64,000 nt of DNA from Dongia_B sp964406155 (GTDB lineage Bacteria; Pseudomonadota; Alphaproteobacteria; Dongiales; Dongiaceae): NCBI GenBank assembly GCA_964406155.1, contig CAYOQR010000020.1:1-64000 (forward strand), written 5' to 3'. Position numbers and translations under genes: made by a program. The notes beneath the pieces are model-generated. The model did no database searches. It saw only the letters and a list, made by a program, of their open reading frames with translations, and was not told where the DNA came from. Below, in pieces: positions 1 to 8,934 of this stretch; the stretch's first letter is position 1, and the number at the start of each line of letters is the position of its first letter.

Positions 1-265
1 ACCCCATGGCGGGCAATTGGCCGGCGCCTTCAAGGCCACGCAAACCCGCTTCTGCCTGGTCTCCTTCACCAGCGACTGGCTGTTCCCCACCTCGGAAAGC
101 CGCGCCGTCGTCAAGGCGCTGAATGCCGTCGCCGCCAATGTCAGTTTCGTCGAGATCGAGTCCGACAAGGGCCATGACGCCTTCCTGCTGGATGAGCCGG
201 AATTCTTCGCTGTCATGCAGGGCTTCCTCGATGGCTGCGCGGAACATCGCGGACTGGGCCGATGA
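1..265 (+). CDS. metX: Homoserine O-acetyltransferase, C-terminal part (cut by window start)
   Basis: Only the last 87 codons are inside the window, in the frame starting at base 2. MetX acylates homoserine with an acyl-CoA in methionine synthesis. The visible part has the two C-terminal members of the alpha/beta-hydrolase triad: the Asp in the FTSDWLFP motif and the His in KGHDAFL. The nucleophile Ser lies upstream, outside the window. The stop overlaps the next start (ATGA), the usual translational coupling of metX to metW in alphaproteobacteria. Whether it uses acetyl- or succinyl-CoA cannot be read from this fragment. Confidence 0.93.
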   Translation, partial: PHGGQLAGAFKATQTRFCLVSFTSDWLFPTSESRAVVKALNAVAANVSFVEIESDKGHDAFLLDEPEFFAVMQGFLDGCAEHRGLGR

Positions 266-894
266 CCCTGGTCGAACCGCAGCACAGCGCGGCCAAGCGG
301 ATCCGCGTCGATCTCCAGTTGATCGCCGACATGGTGCAACCCGGCAGCCGGGTACTCGATATCGGCTGCGGCGATGGCGCGCTCCTCGACTATCTCGTGC
401 ATGTCAAACAGGTCGACGGGCGCGGCATGGAACTGAGTCAGGCCGGGGTCAACGCTTGTGTGGCCCATGGCCTTTCCGTCATCCAGGGCGATGCCGATAC
501 CGATCTCGGCAACTATCCCGACAATGCCTTCGATTACGTCATCCTGTCACAGACATTGCAGGCGACCCGCGATCCGAAACAGGTGCTGGAGCATTTGGTG
601 CGGATCGGCCGCGCTGCCATCGTCTCCTTCCCGAATTTCGGCCACTGGCAGGCGCGCTGGCATCTGCTCTGGCGCGGCCGCATGCCGGAGACCAAGGGCA
701 TGCCGCTGAAATGGTACGACACGCCCAATATCCATTTCTGCACCATCCGCGATTTCGTGGAACTGGCGGCGGCGATGGGCATCGCCATCGAGAAAGCCTT
801 GGCCATCGATGATCGTGGCCAGGCCAGCCTGGTCTCCGGCCTGTGGCTCGCCAATCTGTTCGGCGAACAGGGCATGTTTCTGCTGCGACGTTGA
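262..894 (+). CDS. metW: Methionine biosynthesis protein MetW
   Basis: A 210-residue protein of the MetW family, a small Rossmann-fold methyltransferase-like protein encoded beside metX in many proteobacteria and needed for homoserine acylation. The SAM-binding-type motif I is visible near residues 32-42 (VLDIGCGDGAL). The family-typical segments are present: QGDADTDL, the region around DYVILSQTLQ, and the FPNFGHW and EQGMFLLRR stretches. The length matches the family. The start codon overlaps the metX stop by four bases, so the two are almost certainly cotranscribed. Confidence 0.95.
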   Translation: MTLVEPQHSAAKRIRVDLQLIADMVQPGSRVLDIGCGDGALLDYLVHVKQVDGRGMELSQAGVNACVAHGLSVIQGDADTDLGNYPDNAFDYVILSQTLQATRDPKQVLEHLVRIGRAAIVSFPNFGHWQARWHLLWRGRMPETKGMPLKWYDTPNIHFCTIRDFVELAAAMGIAIEKALAIDDRGQASLVSGLWLANLFGEQGMFLLRR

Positions 895-1068
895 ACCTCT
901 CCCACCGGTTGAAGCCCGGGCCGAAATCCTGGCCTGAATCTTGGCAAGGCATTAGCCGGCGCCTATAGTTCGGCGAGACTTTTCCACTGGGCCTCTCGCG
1001 CCATCGGGCTGGTATCTCTCGCCCCGGATATCTCGTCTCCGATGCCGATAGGTAACTTGCAGGCAGCC

Positions 1069-2067
1069 ATGGACCTTATGCGGCAGTCGATCTGTCGGTG
1101 GTTTGGCAGGAGCGGCATCGCCCGTCTCGGCCTGCTGCTGTGCTGCCTGGCCTTCCTCCATGTCGATCTGCTTCCCGTCGCCTCCGCCCAAGCGACGCCG
1201 CCGCAGTTTGCCGCGCAGGGCCAAACAGACCCAAGCCAGATCGACCGCACCTTCCGCGAATGCGCTGATTGTCCGCAGATGATCGCGATCCCCGCCGGGA
1301 AATTCGTCATGGGCAGCCCGCCCGGCGAACGGGGGCGCTTCGATTCCGAGGGACCGCAGCATGTTGTCAGCGTGAGGGCCTTCGCCATCGGCCGGACCGA
1401 CGTGACCAGCGATGAGTTCCTGACCTTCCTGCGCGCGACCGGCTATCAGCCGGCACCCTGCGATCCCCTCCTCAGCCTGAGCTGGCATTCGCTGGGGCAT
1501 GGCCTTGCCTACACACCGGGCAATTCCGATCCGCCGCTCTGGCCCGCGACCTGCCTCAACTGGAAGGATGCCGAGGCCTATATCGCCTGGCTGAATGCCA
1601 AGGTGCGCGACCTGCCCTCGGTCGGCCATCGGCGCGAGGGTCCTTACCGACTGCCGACGGAAGCCGAGTGGGAATATGCGGCGCGGGCCGGCACCCGGAC
1701 GGCACGCTGGTGGGGCGAAGGGATCGGAGCCGGCAAGGCGAATTGCGACGGTTGCGGCAGCATCTGGGACGGACGGCTGCTGGCGCCCGTCGGCAGCTTC
1801 GGGCCCAATGACTTCGGCCTCTACGATGTCCTTGGCAATGTCTGGCAATGGGTCAGCGATTGTTGGAACGGCAGCTATGTCGGCGCGCCGCGCGACGGCA
1901 GCAACTGGACGAGCGGCGATTGCAGCAAGCATGTCCTGCGCGGCGGATCGTGGAGCAATGTGCCAATCTTCATCCGCTCTGCCGCGCGCATCGGCGTCGA
2001 CGCGGCGGGACGGGATTTCGACTGGTCCAACTATGCCGGTTTCCGCGTCGCGCGAACGCTGCCGTGA
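1069..2067 (+). CDS. Exported formylglycine-generating-enzyme (SUMF1)-like protein
   Basis: About 332 residues with an N-terminal signal peptide: basic start, hydrophobic run LGLLLCCLAFL, cleavage region ASAQA. The mature part is a sulfatase-modifying-factor domain with the usual blocks: IPAGKFVMGS, FDSEGPQHVV, YRLPTEAEWEYAARAGT, LGNVWQWVSD and LRGGSW, ending YAGFRVAR. True formylglycine-generating enzymes have two cysteines just after the RGGSW block. Here that stretch reads SNVPIFIRSAAR with none, so it is probably not a sulfatase activator. I chose the ATG at 1069; one at 1042 adds nine residues. No sulfatase gene is nearby. Confidence 0.85.
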   Translation: MDLMRQSICRWFGRSGIARLGLLLCCLAFLHVDLLPVASAQATPPQFAAQGQTDPSQIDRTFRECADCPQMIAIPAGKFVMGSPPGERGRFDSEGPQHVVSVRAFAIGRTDVTSDEFLTFLRATGYQPAPCDPLLSLSWHSLGHGLAYTPGNSDPPLWPATCLNWKDAEAYIAWLNAKVRDLPSVGHRREGPYRLPTEAEWEYAARAGTRTARWWGEGIGAGKANCDGCGSIWDGRLLAPVGSFGPNDFGLYDVLGNVWQWVSDCWNGSYVGAPRDGSNWTSGDCSKHVLRGGSWSNVPIFIRSAARIGVDAAGRDFDWSNYAGFRVARTLP

Positions 2068-2109
2068 CGGCTGCGATTTATTGCCCCGCCTGATTGCTGG
2101 AGCACTCGA

Positions 2110-3006
2110 TTACTGCAGCACCTGGCGGGCGCTGAAATCGATCACGATATCCTTCACCAGGGCATATTGGCCGGCCGGGATCGTCAGGGGCGAAGCCAGA
2201 TAGGCGGCGTTGCGCGCACTGAGCGCGAAATCGAAATAGGGCCGGTTGGGACGGTAGCGGGCGACATCGACGATCTCGGCCAGCCCGACCGTACCGTCCG
2301 GCTTTACTTTCAAATGGATCGAAACAGTCCATTCCGCGACCTTGGGTGCGCCGGTATTCAAGTTCCAATGCCTGATGATCTGGGCACGGATGAAGTCCTT
2401 GGTGCTGTAGGCCGCTTCGAGGCCGCGTCCGGCATTGGCGCTGCTCGCCGTCACATTGGAGATGCCCATGCCGTTCTGATCCGGTTGATCCGTCTGCAGC
2501 GGCGTCGATACCTGCTTCAGTTGCGCCAGTTGCTTCAGCCGCATGGCCAGGGCATCGGGCGGTGCCGGATGCTCCCGGCTGGCGAGCTTGACCTCCGCCT
2601 TGGCTTGGTTCGCGACCTTCGTCACCGCCGGTTTATGCGGCGTTCGCGTGTCGATTGCGGTCAAGGTATCGGACTTGGATGGCGCGGGGGATGCAGTCTG
2701 CGGCGTCACGCCGGCCTGTACCGGCCGGTGCAACGGCGTTTCCATCGCTCGCTCCTGCGGCATATCCGCGATTCTGGGAGATGGCGGCGCCGTCGTGGCC
2801 GGACCCAGCCGGACCAGATTGACCGGGATCGGCAACGTAGCCGGTGCTGGCGGCTGCAACAGATCGGGCAGCTTGAAGATCAGGAGAAAGAGAACCGCGA
2901 GATGCAGCAAGATGGAGCCGATCAGGCCTGCGGGGCGTTTCCCGGCAGCCGGCGAAAGCGGCAGGTCGTCGCTCGCGGACCTGATATCAACCTCAGGCAC
3001 ATACAT
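2110..3006 (-). CDS. TonB-like energy-transducer family protein
   Basis: A 298-residue protein with TonB/TolA architecture. It has a short cytoplasmic start, one membrane helix near residues 27-46 (LIGSILLHLAVLFLLIFKLP), a long Pro/Ala/Thr-rich periplasmic stretch, and a C-terminal domain from about residue 205. That domain has the TonB-C pattern: WTVSIHLKVKPDGTV, then ARYRPNRPYFDFALSARNAAYLASPL. The role would be to couple the inner membrane to an envelope partner. No exbB/exbD, tolQR or receptor gene is adjacent, so the partner is unknown. It converges on the SUMF1-like gene. Confidence 0.75.
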   Translation of the reverse strand: MYVPEVDIRSASDDLPLSPAAGKRPAGLIGSILLHLAVLFLLIFKLPDLLQPPAPATLPIPVNLVRLGPATTAPPSPRIADMPQERAMETPLHRPVQAGVTPQTASPAPSKSDTLTAIDTRTPHKPAVTKVANQAKAEVKLASREHPAPPDALAMRLKQLAQLKQVSTPLQTDQPDQNGMGISNVTASSANAGRGLEAAYSTKDFIRAQIIRHWNLNTGAPKVAEWTVSIHLKVKPDGTVGLAEIVDVARYRPNRPYFDFALSARNAAYLASPLTIPAGQYALVKDIVIDFSARQVLQ

Positions 3007-3539
3007 GTGTGCCGATCCTCATCTCAACACATCTCGATTTTAAGATGCCCGCAGGCACCGTCATCTGTCGGCAATATCGATGAATTATACGCCCTTGAGC
3101 TGACGATACCGGCAGTGATCGGCACTTTGTGAAAATTTTACCTAATCCCTCGCTTATCTATCCCGGCGAAAGACCGATCCGTCATGTCCCAAGACGGTAA
3201 CCTGTAACGGGTTTTGCCAATTTGATTTTGCGAAAGAGGCCGGGCAAGATGGCGTCCGGCGGCCCTGTCGAGCGAGCGGGGGATTTCTTGCAAGGTCGTG
3301 CCGTTCGGTCCCTGTGACGTCATCCTGTCCGGCGTGCCCCATCCGGTGTCATGACGGGCTTCATCTGCGTTTGGTGGGTGGCGAGGCTATCGAAGACACG
3401 GCCCGGCCTATCTGAAGAAAGACCGCGATGAATGTGACCGTTTCTCGATCCCGACAATCCACTGCCTGCATCCAGCCCCATCTTCGGCAATCCTGCCGCA
3501 GCCGATATTGCCGCCACGGCAAGTGCGGGATCATCTGAC
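3007..3539. other. Intergenic region between tonB-like gene and cyd operon
   Basis: About 530 bases with no convincing gene. It must hold the divergent promoters of the TonB-like gene (leftward) and the cyd operon (rightward). AT-rich patches at about 3040-3090 and 3130-3160 are the best places for promoters. One FNR half-site-like TTGAT occurs near 3221 without a good second half. I see no riboswitch, RNA gene or repeat. Confidence 0.4.
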
Positions 3540-3731
3540 ATGATGGCCTGGCTCCGGAAGCCGATGACGCAACAGACGATGCTCGGCCGTGAGCTGGCGA
3601 TCGTCATCGTCGCGAAGATCCTGCTGCTGCTTCTGCTCTACTGGCTGTTTTTTTCGCCCGCGCACCGGCCGGTGGCGGATACCGCCGCGCATCTCGTCGG
3701 CGACGGATCGAGCGTTTCACCTCGGAGGTAA
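3540..3731 (+). CDS. cydP: Small membrane protein of cytochrome bd oxidase, CydP-like
   Basis: A 63-residue protein with one membrane helix (ELAIVIVAKILLLLLLYWLFF), starting nine bases before cydA. A short protein with this RELx(n)K-helix-LFF layout directly upstream of cydA is the CydP family, a putative small subunit of bd-type quinol oxidase. Internal ATGs at 3564 and 3579 are alternative starts; the last would give a protein beginning MLGRELAIV, closest to the usual length. The assignment rests on position and topology, because the family is poorly conserved. Confidence 0.7.
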   Translation: MMAWLRKPMTQQTMLGRELAIVIVAKILLLLLLYWLFFSPAHRPVADTAAHLVGDGSSVSPRR

Positions 3732-3739
3732 TCACCATC

Positions 3740-5314
3740 ATGGATGTCGTCGACCTCTCCCGCCTGCAATTCGGCCTCACGGCCATGTATCATTTTCTAT
3801 TCGTGCCGCTGACCCTGGGGCTGTCGGTCATCCTGGCGATCATGGAAAGCGTCTATGTCACCACCGGGCGGACCATCTGGCGCGACATGGTGAAATTCTG
3901 GGGCCTGCTGTTCGGCATCAACTTCGCCATGGGCGTCGCCACCGGCATCACCATGGAATTCCAGTTCGGCACCAATTGGGCCTATTACGCCCATTATGTG
4001 GGCGACGTCTTCGGCGCGCCGCTGGCGATCGAGGGCCTGATGGCCTTCTTCCTGGAAGCAACCTTTGTCGGCCTGTTTTTCTTCGGCTGGGACAGGCTCG
4101 GCCGCGTACAGCATCTCGCCGTCACCTGCCTGCTGGCGCTCGGCACCAACCTCTCCGCTCTGTGGATCCTGATCGCCAATGGCTGGATGCAGAATCCGGT
4201 GGGCGCCGCATTCAATCTCGACACCATGCGCATGGAGGTGACCGATTTCGCCGCCGTGCTCTTCAATCCCGTGGCCCAGGCGAAATTCGTGCACACCGTT
4301 TCCGCCGGCTATGTCACCGGCTCGATGTTCGTGCTCTCGATCAGCGCCTATTACCTGCTGCGCGGACGGCACCGGCCGCTGGCCCTCAGATCCATGGCGG
4401 TCGCGGTCAGCTTCGGCCTCGCCTCGGCGCTCTCCGTCGTCGTGCTCGGTGATGAAAGCGGCTATACCGCCGGCGAGAACCAGAAGATGAAGATCGCCGC
4501 CATCGAGGCGATGTGGGAGACGGAACCGGCGCCGGCCTCTTTCACTGCCATCGGCCTGCCGGATCAAGCGGACCATACAACCCATTACGCCATTCATATC
4601 CCCTATGTGTTGGGATTGATCGCCACCCGCTCCATCGACAAGCCAGTAGCTGGAATTCTCGAGCTTGTCGGCGATGCGCAAAAGCGCATCCGCAGCGGCA
4701 TGATCGCCTATGCCGCCCTGGTGAAACTGCGCCAGGACCGAAACGACAGCGTTGCGCGCGGCGATTTCGAGCAGCATGTCGAGGATCTCGGCTATGCCCT
4801 GCTGCTGAAGCGGTATACGCCGGCGGTGACCGATGCGACCGACGCGCAGATTCAGGCGGCCGCCCTGGATACGGTACCCCGTGTACTGCCGCTGTTCTGG
4901 AGTTTCCGCCTGATGGTCGGGCTCGGCTTCTATTTCATCGTCCTCTTCGGCACGATGTTCTATCTCTCCTGCCGACGGCAATTGGAGCGATACCGGTTCC
5001 TGCTGCACATCTGCTTCCTGTCCCTGCCTTTGCCCTGGCTCGCCGCCGAGCTCGGCTGGTATGTGGCGGAGGGCGGACGGCAGCCCTGGACCATCGACGG
5101 CGTCCTCCCGACCTTCCTCTCGACCTCATCGCTCGATGCGGGGACGGTCTGGCTCTCGCTCAGCGGCTTCGTCCTGCTCTATTCCGCCCTGGCGGTGGTC
5201 GAGCTCTATCTCATGATCCGCACCATCCGCCACGGGCCGGAGCTTTCCAGCACCAGTGGCGATCCGCACCGGGGACGCGCCGGCGCGTCCCTGGCTTGGC
5301 CGGCGGCGGAATAG
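3740..5314 (+). CDS. cydA: Cytochrome bd ubiquinol oxidase subunit I
   Basis: Subunit I (524 residues) binds hemes b558, b595 and d and oxidises ubiquinol at high oxygen affinity. The start LSRLQFGLTAMYHFLFVPLTLG contains the heme-ligand His at residue 18. The conserved GRQPW motif is present in YVAEGGRQPWTI. The region between the middle helices, including DESGY and the following GENQKMK segment, is long, which places it in the long Q-loop class like the E. coli enzyme. Nine or more membrane helices are evident. It follows cydP and precedes cydB by 9 bases. Confidence 0.97.
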   Translation: MDVVDLSRLQFGLTAMYHFLFVPLTLGLSVILAIMESVYVTTGRTIWRDMVKFWGLLFGINFAMGVATGITMEFQFGTNWAYYAHYVGDVFGAPLAIEGLMAFFLEATFVGLFFFGWDRLGRVQHLAVTCLLALGTNLSALWILIANGWMQNPVGAAFNLDTMRMEVTDFAAVLFNPVAQAKFVHTVSAGYVTGSMFVLSISAYYLLRGRHRPLALRSMAVAVSFGLASALSVVVLGDESGYTAGENQKMKIAAIEAMWETEPAPASFTAIGLPDQADHTTHYAIHIPYVLGLIATRSIDKPVAGILELVGDAQKRIRSGMIAYAALVKLRQDRNDSVARGDFEQHVEDLGYALLLKRYTPAVTDATDAQIQAAALDTVPRVLPLFWSFRLMVGLGFYFIVLFGTMFYLSCRRQLERYRFLLHICFLSLPLPWLAAELGWYVAEGGRQPWTIDGVLPTFLSTSSLDAGTVWLSLSGFVLLYSALAVVELYLMIRTIRHGPELSSTSGDPHRGRAGASLAWPAAE

Positions 5315-5323
5315 GAGGCACTC

Positions 5324-6460
5324 ATGGAAACCTATGAAATCCTGCGCCTCATCTGGTGGGTAATCCTCGGCTTGCTGCTGATCGGCATCGCCGTCATGGA
5401 CGGGTTCGACTTGGGCAGCGCGATCCTGCTGCCCTTCGCCGGCAGGAATGACGTCGAGCGGCGGATCATCATCAATACCGTCGGCCCGGTCTGGGAAGGC
5501 AATCAGGTCTGGCTGGTGGTGGGCGGCGGCGCCATCTTCGCCGCCTGGCCGCCGCTCTATGCCGTGGCCTTTTCCGGCTTCTATTTCGCCATGCTGCTGC
5601 TCCTGCTGGCACTGATCCTGCGTCCAGTCGGCTTCAAGTACCGCAGCAAGATCGAAAGCCATCGCTGGCGCTCCTTCTGGGACGGCGCGCTCTTCATCGG
5701 CGGCCTGGTCCCGGCCCTGGTCTTCGGCGTTGCCATCGGCAATGTCCTCCAGGGCGTCCCGTTCCGCTTCGACGACAGCATGCGGATCACCTATGAAGGC
5801 TCGTTCTGGGCGCTGTTCAACCCCTTCGCCCTGCTGAGCGGCCTGGTCAGCGTCACCATGTTGACCCTGCACGGTGCCGTCTGGCTCAGCGGCAAGACCG
5901 AGGGTGCGGTGCGGCGCCGCGCCCGCCGTGCCGGGCTGGTCAGCGGCCTGCTCGCCGCCGCCCTCTTTGCCCTCGCCGGTTACTGGGTCAGTTCGCTGAA
6001 CGGCTATGCGGTGCAGGGCGCGATCGATCCCGCCGGCCCCTCCAATCCCCTGACGAAAGAGGTGGTCCAGGCAAGCGGCGCCTGGCTCGCCAATTACCAG
6101 CGCGAACCCTGGACGATGGCGGCCCCGATCACCGGCCTCGCCGGCCTCGTCATTGCCGCTCTGCTGACCGGCATCGGCCGCCTGCCGCGCCTGTGTTTCT
6201 TGATCAGCGCCCTCGGCATCGCCGGGGTCATCGTCACCATGGGCTTCAGCCAGTTCCCGTTCCTGCTGCCCTCCTCGATCGACCCCAAATCCAGCCTCAC
6301 CATCTGGGATGCCTCGTCGAGCAAACTGACCCTCGGCGTCATGACCGCCGTCACCGGCCTCCTGCTGCCGCTGATCATCGGCTACACCTCCTGGGTCTAT
6401 CACGTGCTACGCGGCCGGGTCACCGCCGAGCAGATTTCCCGCGACAGCCACTCCTATTGA
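5324..6460 (+). CDS. cydB: Cytochrome bd ubiquinol oxidase subunit II
   Basis: Subunit II (378 residues) of the bd oxidase, an integral membrane protein with about eight helices. Family signatures are visible: GVxMDGFDLG-type start (IAVMDGFDLGSAILLPFAG), the VWEGNQVWLVVGGGAIFAAWP block, and the C-terminal SSxKTLGVM/Y-type segment (ASSSKLTLGVMTAVTG). Length matches E. coli CydB. SD-like GGAGG precedes the ATG and the gap to cydA is nine bases, so one transcript is expected. No cydDC exporter genes are nearby. Confidence 0.97.
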   Translation: METYEILRLIWWVILGLLLIGIAVMDGFDLGSAILLPFAGRNDVERRIIINTVGPVWEGNQVWLVVGGGAIFAAWPPLYAVAFSGFYFAMLLLLLALILRPVGFKYRSKIESHRWRSFWDGALFIGGLVPALVFGVAIGNVLQGVPFRFDDSMRITYEGSFWALFNPFALLSGLVSVTMLTLHGAVWLSGKTEGAVRRRARRAGLVSGLLAAALFALAGYWVSSLNGYAVQGAIDPAGPSNPLTKEVVQASGAWLANYQREPWTMAAPITGLAGLVIAALLTGIGRLPRLCFLISALGIAGVIVTMGFSQFPFLLPSSIDPKSSLTIWDASSSKLTLGVMTAVTGLLLPLIIGYTSWVYHVLRGRVTAEQISRDSHSY

Positions 6461-6477
6461 GCAGAGAGGAAACCGCC

Positions 6478-6621
6478 ATGTGGTATTTCAGTTGGATCCT
6501 CGGTCTCGCTTTCGCCGCCGCCTTCGCCGCCATCAATGCGCTCTGGCTCGAACTGTCGCCCGGTGGCTTCAAGGAAACGCCGCATGAGGACAGCATGGAT
6601 ACGCCGCCACAGTCGAGATAG
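6478..6621 (+). CDS. cydX: Cytochrome bd small subunit CydX
   Basis: A 47-residue protein starting MWYFSWILGLAFAAAFAAIN and continuing ALWLE, the classic CydX single-helix sequence. CydX stabilises the hemes of the bd oxidase. It begins 18 bases after cydB, with a purine-rich SD (AGAGAGGAAA) before the ATG at 6478. It completes a cydP-A-B-X operon. The hydrophilic tail after residue 28 is longer than in the E. coli protein. Confidence 0.93.
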   Translation: MWYFSWILGLAFAAAFAAINALWLELSPGGFKETPHEDSMDTPPQSR

Positions 6622-6655
6622 GACAGTCGCGACAGGGCAGCGGGAAGACAGACCG

Positions 6656-7420
6656 TCAGGCGCCGTGATCCCCGGATGACCGCAGATGCCGGGCGGTGGG
6701 CAACGGCGGAGCCGGCAGGGGCAGGGTGATGCGGCTGCGGCGATGGATGACGCGGCTGGGCGCCGCACCATAAAGCTGTTTGGTGGCTTCGATGACGATG
6801 ACGCCGGAAAAGGCCTGCAGCCAGCGCAGGCTGATGCGCTCCCAGCCGGGCGCGGTGCGCAGCCAGGCGCGCCAGCGGAATGGCCAGAAGAACAGGGCGC
6901 GATCGACCCGCAACGGCGTGAAGGAATGCTGCCGCAGCAATCTCGTCGCCTGGCCGGTGGTGAAGGGCTGGCCGAAGCCGAACGGTGTCTTATCGGAATG
7001 GGACCAGGGGCCGCGCCGGTTGGGCACCACGACCAGCAGCCGCCCGCCGCCGGACAGCACGCGCCAGACCTCGCGCAGCATATCGCTCTGATGCTCGCCG
7101 GATTCCAGCGCGTGCACCATCAGCACGCGGTCGATGGAATAGTCCTGGAACGGCAATTCGGTCTCGTCCGTCACGGTGACGATGCCGGGACCGCCAGGTG
7201 GCCAGGGCAGCACTCCCTGGGCCGCCGGCATGGCGGCCAGTACCCGTTCCGCCTCGCCCATGAATTGCCGCAGATAGGGCGTCGCATAGCCGAGGCCCAG
7301 CAGCGACTGGCCGTGCAGATCCGGCCACATGGCGCGGATCCGCGCCCGCAGCAACTGGCGCGCCACCTTGCCCAGGTCGGTCTGATAGAAGTCCCGCAGA
7401 TCGACGACGTCTTGCCACAT
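6656..7420 (-). CDS. Class I SAM-dependent methyltransferase
   Basis: About 254 residues from the ATG at 7420, with the start MWQDVVDLRDFY typical of this alphaproteobacterial family; an upstream in-frame ATG at 7441 is also possible. The SAM-binding motif is LLGLGYATPYL. Further blocks are VMVHALESGEHQSDMLREVWRVLSGGGRLLVVVPNRRGPWSH and the C-terminal half rich in basic and aromatic residues. It is divergent from gloB with under 100 bases between, an arrangement frequent in this bacterial class. Substrate unknown. Confidence 0.85.
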   Translation of the reverse strand: MWQDVVDLRDFYQTDLGKVARQLLRARIRAMWPDLHGQSLLGLGYATPYLRQFMGEAERVLAAMPAAQGVLPWPPGGPGIVTVTDETELPFQDYSIDRVLMVHALESGEHQSDMLREVWRVLSGGGRLLVVVPNRRGPWSHSDKTPFGFGQPFTTGQATRLLRQHSFTPLRVDRALFFWPFRWRAWLRTAPGWERISLRWLQAFSGVIVIEATKQLYGAAPSRVIHRRSRITLPLPAPPLPTARHLRSSGDHGA

Positions 7421-7512
7421 GAAACCGGTTTTTCCGCACAACCCCGATGTCTCGAAGGTTGATTATGGCATATCCCGCACTATCCTGCGGGAGGAAAGTA
7501 GCGAGGTCCGCG

Positions 7513-8319
7513 ATGCCACCAGCCGAGACGACCAATCCCGTATCGGGAAAACCTCCATTGGAGATCGTGCAGATTCCGGTGCTGAGCGACAATTACGTCT
7601 ATCTGCTGCATGACGCGCCGAGCGGCCAGACCGCCGTGGTCGATCCGGCGGTAACGGCGCCGGTGCTTGCGGCGGCTCAGCAACGAGGCTGGCGCATCAG
7701 CCATATCCTCAACACCCATCATCACGGCGACCATGTCGGCGGCAATCTCGAGATCAAGCAGGCGACCGGCGCAAAAGTGATCGGCCCGGCTTATGACCCC
7801 GATCGCATTCCCGGCCTGGACCAGCCGGTGGACGAGGCGAGCGGTGCCGTTTTCGCCGGCCATGACGCGCGGGTGTTTTTCGTACCGGGCCATACAAGGG
7901 GCCATATCGCCTATCATTTCGCGGGTTCGGCGGCGCTGTTCTGCGGCGACACCCTGTTCTCGATCGGCTGCGGCCGCCTGTTCGAGGGCACACCGCAGCA
8001 GATGTGGTCATCGCTCCTGAAGCTGCGCGCCCTGCCCGATGAAACCCGGGTTTATTGCGCCCATGAATATACCGAGAGCAATTGCCGCTTCGCCGTCACC
8101 GTCGATCCCGGCAATGCAGCGCTGGCGCAAAGGACCGCCGAGGTGCGGGCCGCGCGCCAGGCAGGACAGCCGACCGTTCCCTCGACGCTCGGCAGCGAGA
8201 AGGCCTGCAATCCCTTCCTGCGCGCCGACCAGCCGGCGCTGATGCAGCGTTTCGCCGCGGCCGGCAGCGAGCCGGCGGCGGTGTTCGGCGCGATCCGCGC
8301 CGCCAAGGATACCTTCTGA
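7513..8319 (+). CDS. gloB: Hydroxyacylglutathione hydrolase (glyoxalase II)
   Basis: Hydrolyses S-lactoylglutathione to lactate and glutathione, the second step of methylglyoxal removal. It is a metallo-beta-lactamase fold protein. The metal site THHHGDHVGG is present, as are later ligands in PGHTRGHIAYHF, FCGDTLFS and YCAHEYTESN, and the C-terminal PSTLGSEKACNPFLR block. I chose the ATG at 7513 (MPPAETTNPV), giving 268 residues; the open frame extends upstream to 7447. A GGAGGAAAG element lies about 15 bases upstream. The glutathione-transferase gene follows after 12 bases, so a glutathione-linked detoxification operon is likely. Confidence 0.95.
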   Translation: MPPAETTNPVSGKPPLEIVQIPVLSDNYVYLLHDAPSGQTAVVDPAVTAPVLAAAQQRGWRISHILNTHHHGDHVGGNLEIKQATGAKVIGPAYDPDRIPGLDQPVDEASGAVFAGHDARVFFVPGHTRGHIAYHFAGSAALFCGDTLFSIGCGRLFEGTPQQMWSSLLKLRALPDETRVYCAHEYTESNCRFAVTVDPGNAALAQRTAEVRAARQAGQPTVPSTLGSEKACNPFLRADQPALMQRFAAAGSEPAAVFGAIRAAKDTF

Positions 8320-8331
8320 CGGGAGCCTCAT

Positions 8332-8934
8332 ATGAAGTTGCGTTATTCACCGACCAGTCCCTTCGTGCGCAAGGTGCGCGTGGTCGCACTGGAAACCGGC
8401 CAGGAAGCGGCGCTGGAACTGGTCAAGACGGTGACCGGCGATCCCGCCTCCGATCTCGGCCGCGACAATCCGCTGAACAAGATCCCGGCCCTGGTGCTGG
8501 ATAACGGCGAGACGCTCTACGATTCACCGGTGATCTGCGAATATCTCGATAGCCGCCATGACGGTGCGCGGCTCTATCCCGCCGAAGGTCCCGCACGCTG
8601 GGTCGCGTTGCGGCGACAGGCCCTGGCCGACGGCATGATGGATGCGGCGATCCTGCGAATATATGAGCGGCGGCGGCCCGACCATATGCGCTCCGCCGAG
8701 TGGGACAAGAGCCAGAAGACGCGGGTCGATCAGGGCCTGGACGTCCTGGAAGCGGAAGCCGGCAAATTCGGCGACAAGCCCAATATCGGCACCATCGCCA
8801 TCGCCGTCATGCTGGATTATCTCGACTTCCGCTTCGCCGACGAGAACTGGCGCGGCGGCCGGCCGCGTCTCGCCGCCTGGCACAAGGTCTTCAGCGCCCG
8901 TCCGTCACTGGCCAGCACCCAACCGCACGACTAA
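8332..8934 (+). CDS. Glutathione S-transferase family protein
   Basis: A 200-residue GST-fold protein. The thioredoxin-like N-terminal half starts MKLRYSPTSPFVRKVRVVALE and has the cis-Pro region NKIPALVLDNGETLYDSPVICEYLD (ESxxI-type glutathione site). The helical C-terminal half ends PSLASTQPHD. Its substrate is not predictable. It follows gloB closely on the same strand and overlaps the converging EamA gene by four bases at the stop. Confidence 0.9.
   Translation: MKLRYSPTSPFVRKVRVVALETGQEAALELVKTVTGDPASDLGRDNPLNKIPALVLDNGETLYDSPVICEYLDSRHDGARLYPAEGPARWVALRRQALADGMMDAAILRIYERRRPDHMRSAEWDKSQKTRVDQGLDVLEAEAGKFGDKPNIGTIAIAVMLDYLDFRFADENWRGGRPRLAAWHKVFSARPSLASTQPHD

Noticed and set aside
3215..3240. 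FNR/FixK box before the cyd operon
   Set aside because: One TTGAT half-site is present, but the second half does not match well enough to claim.
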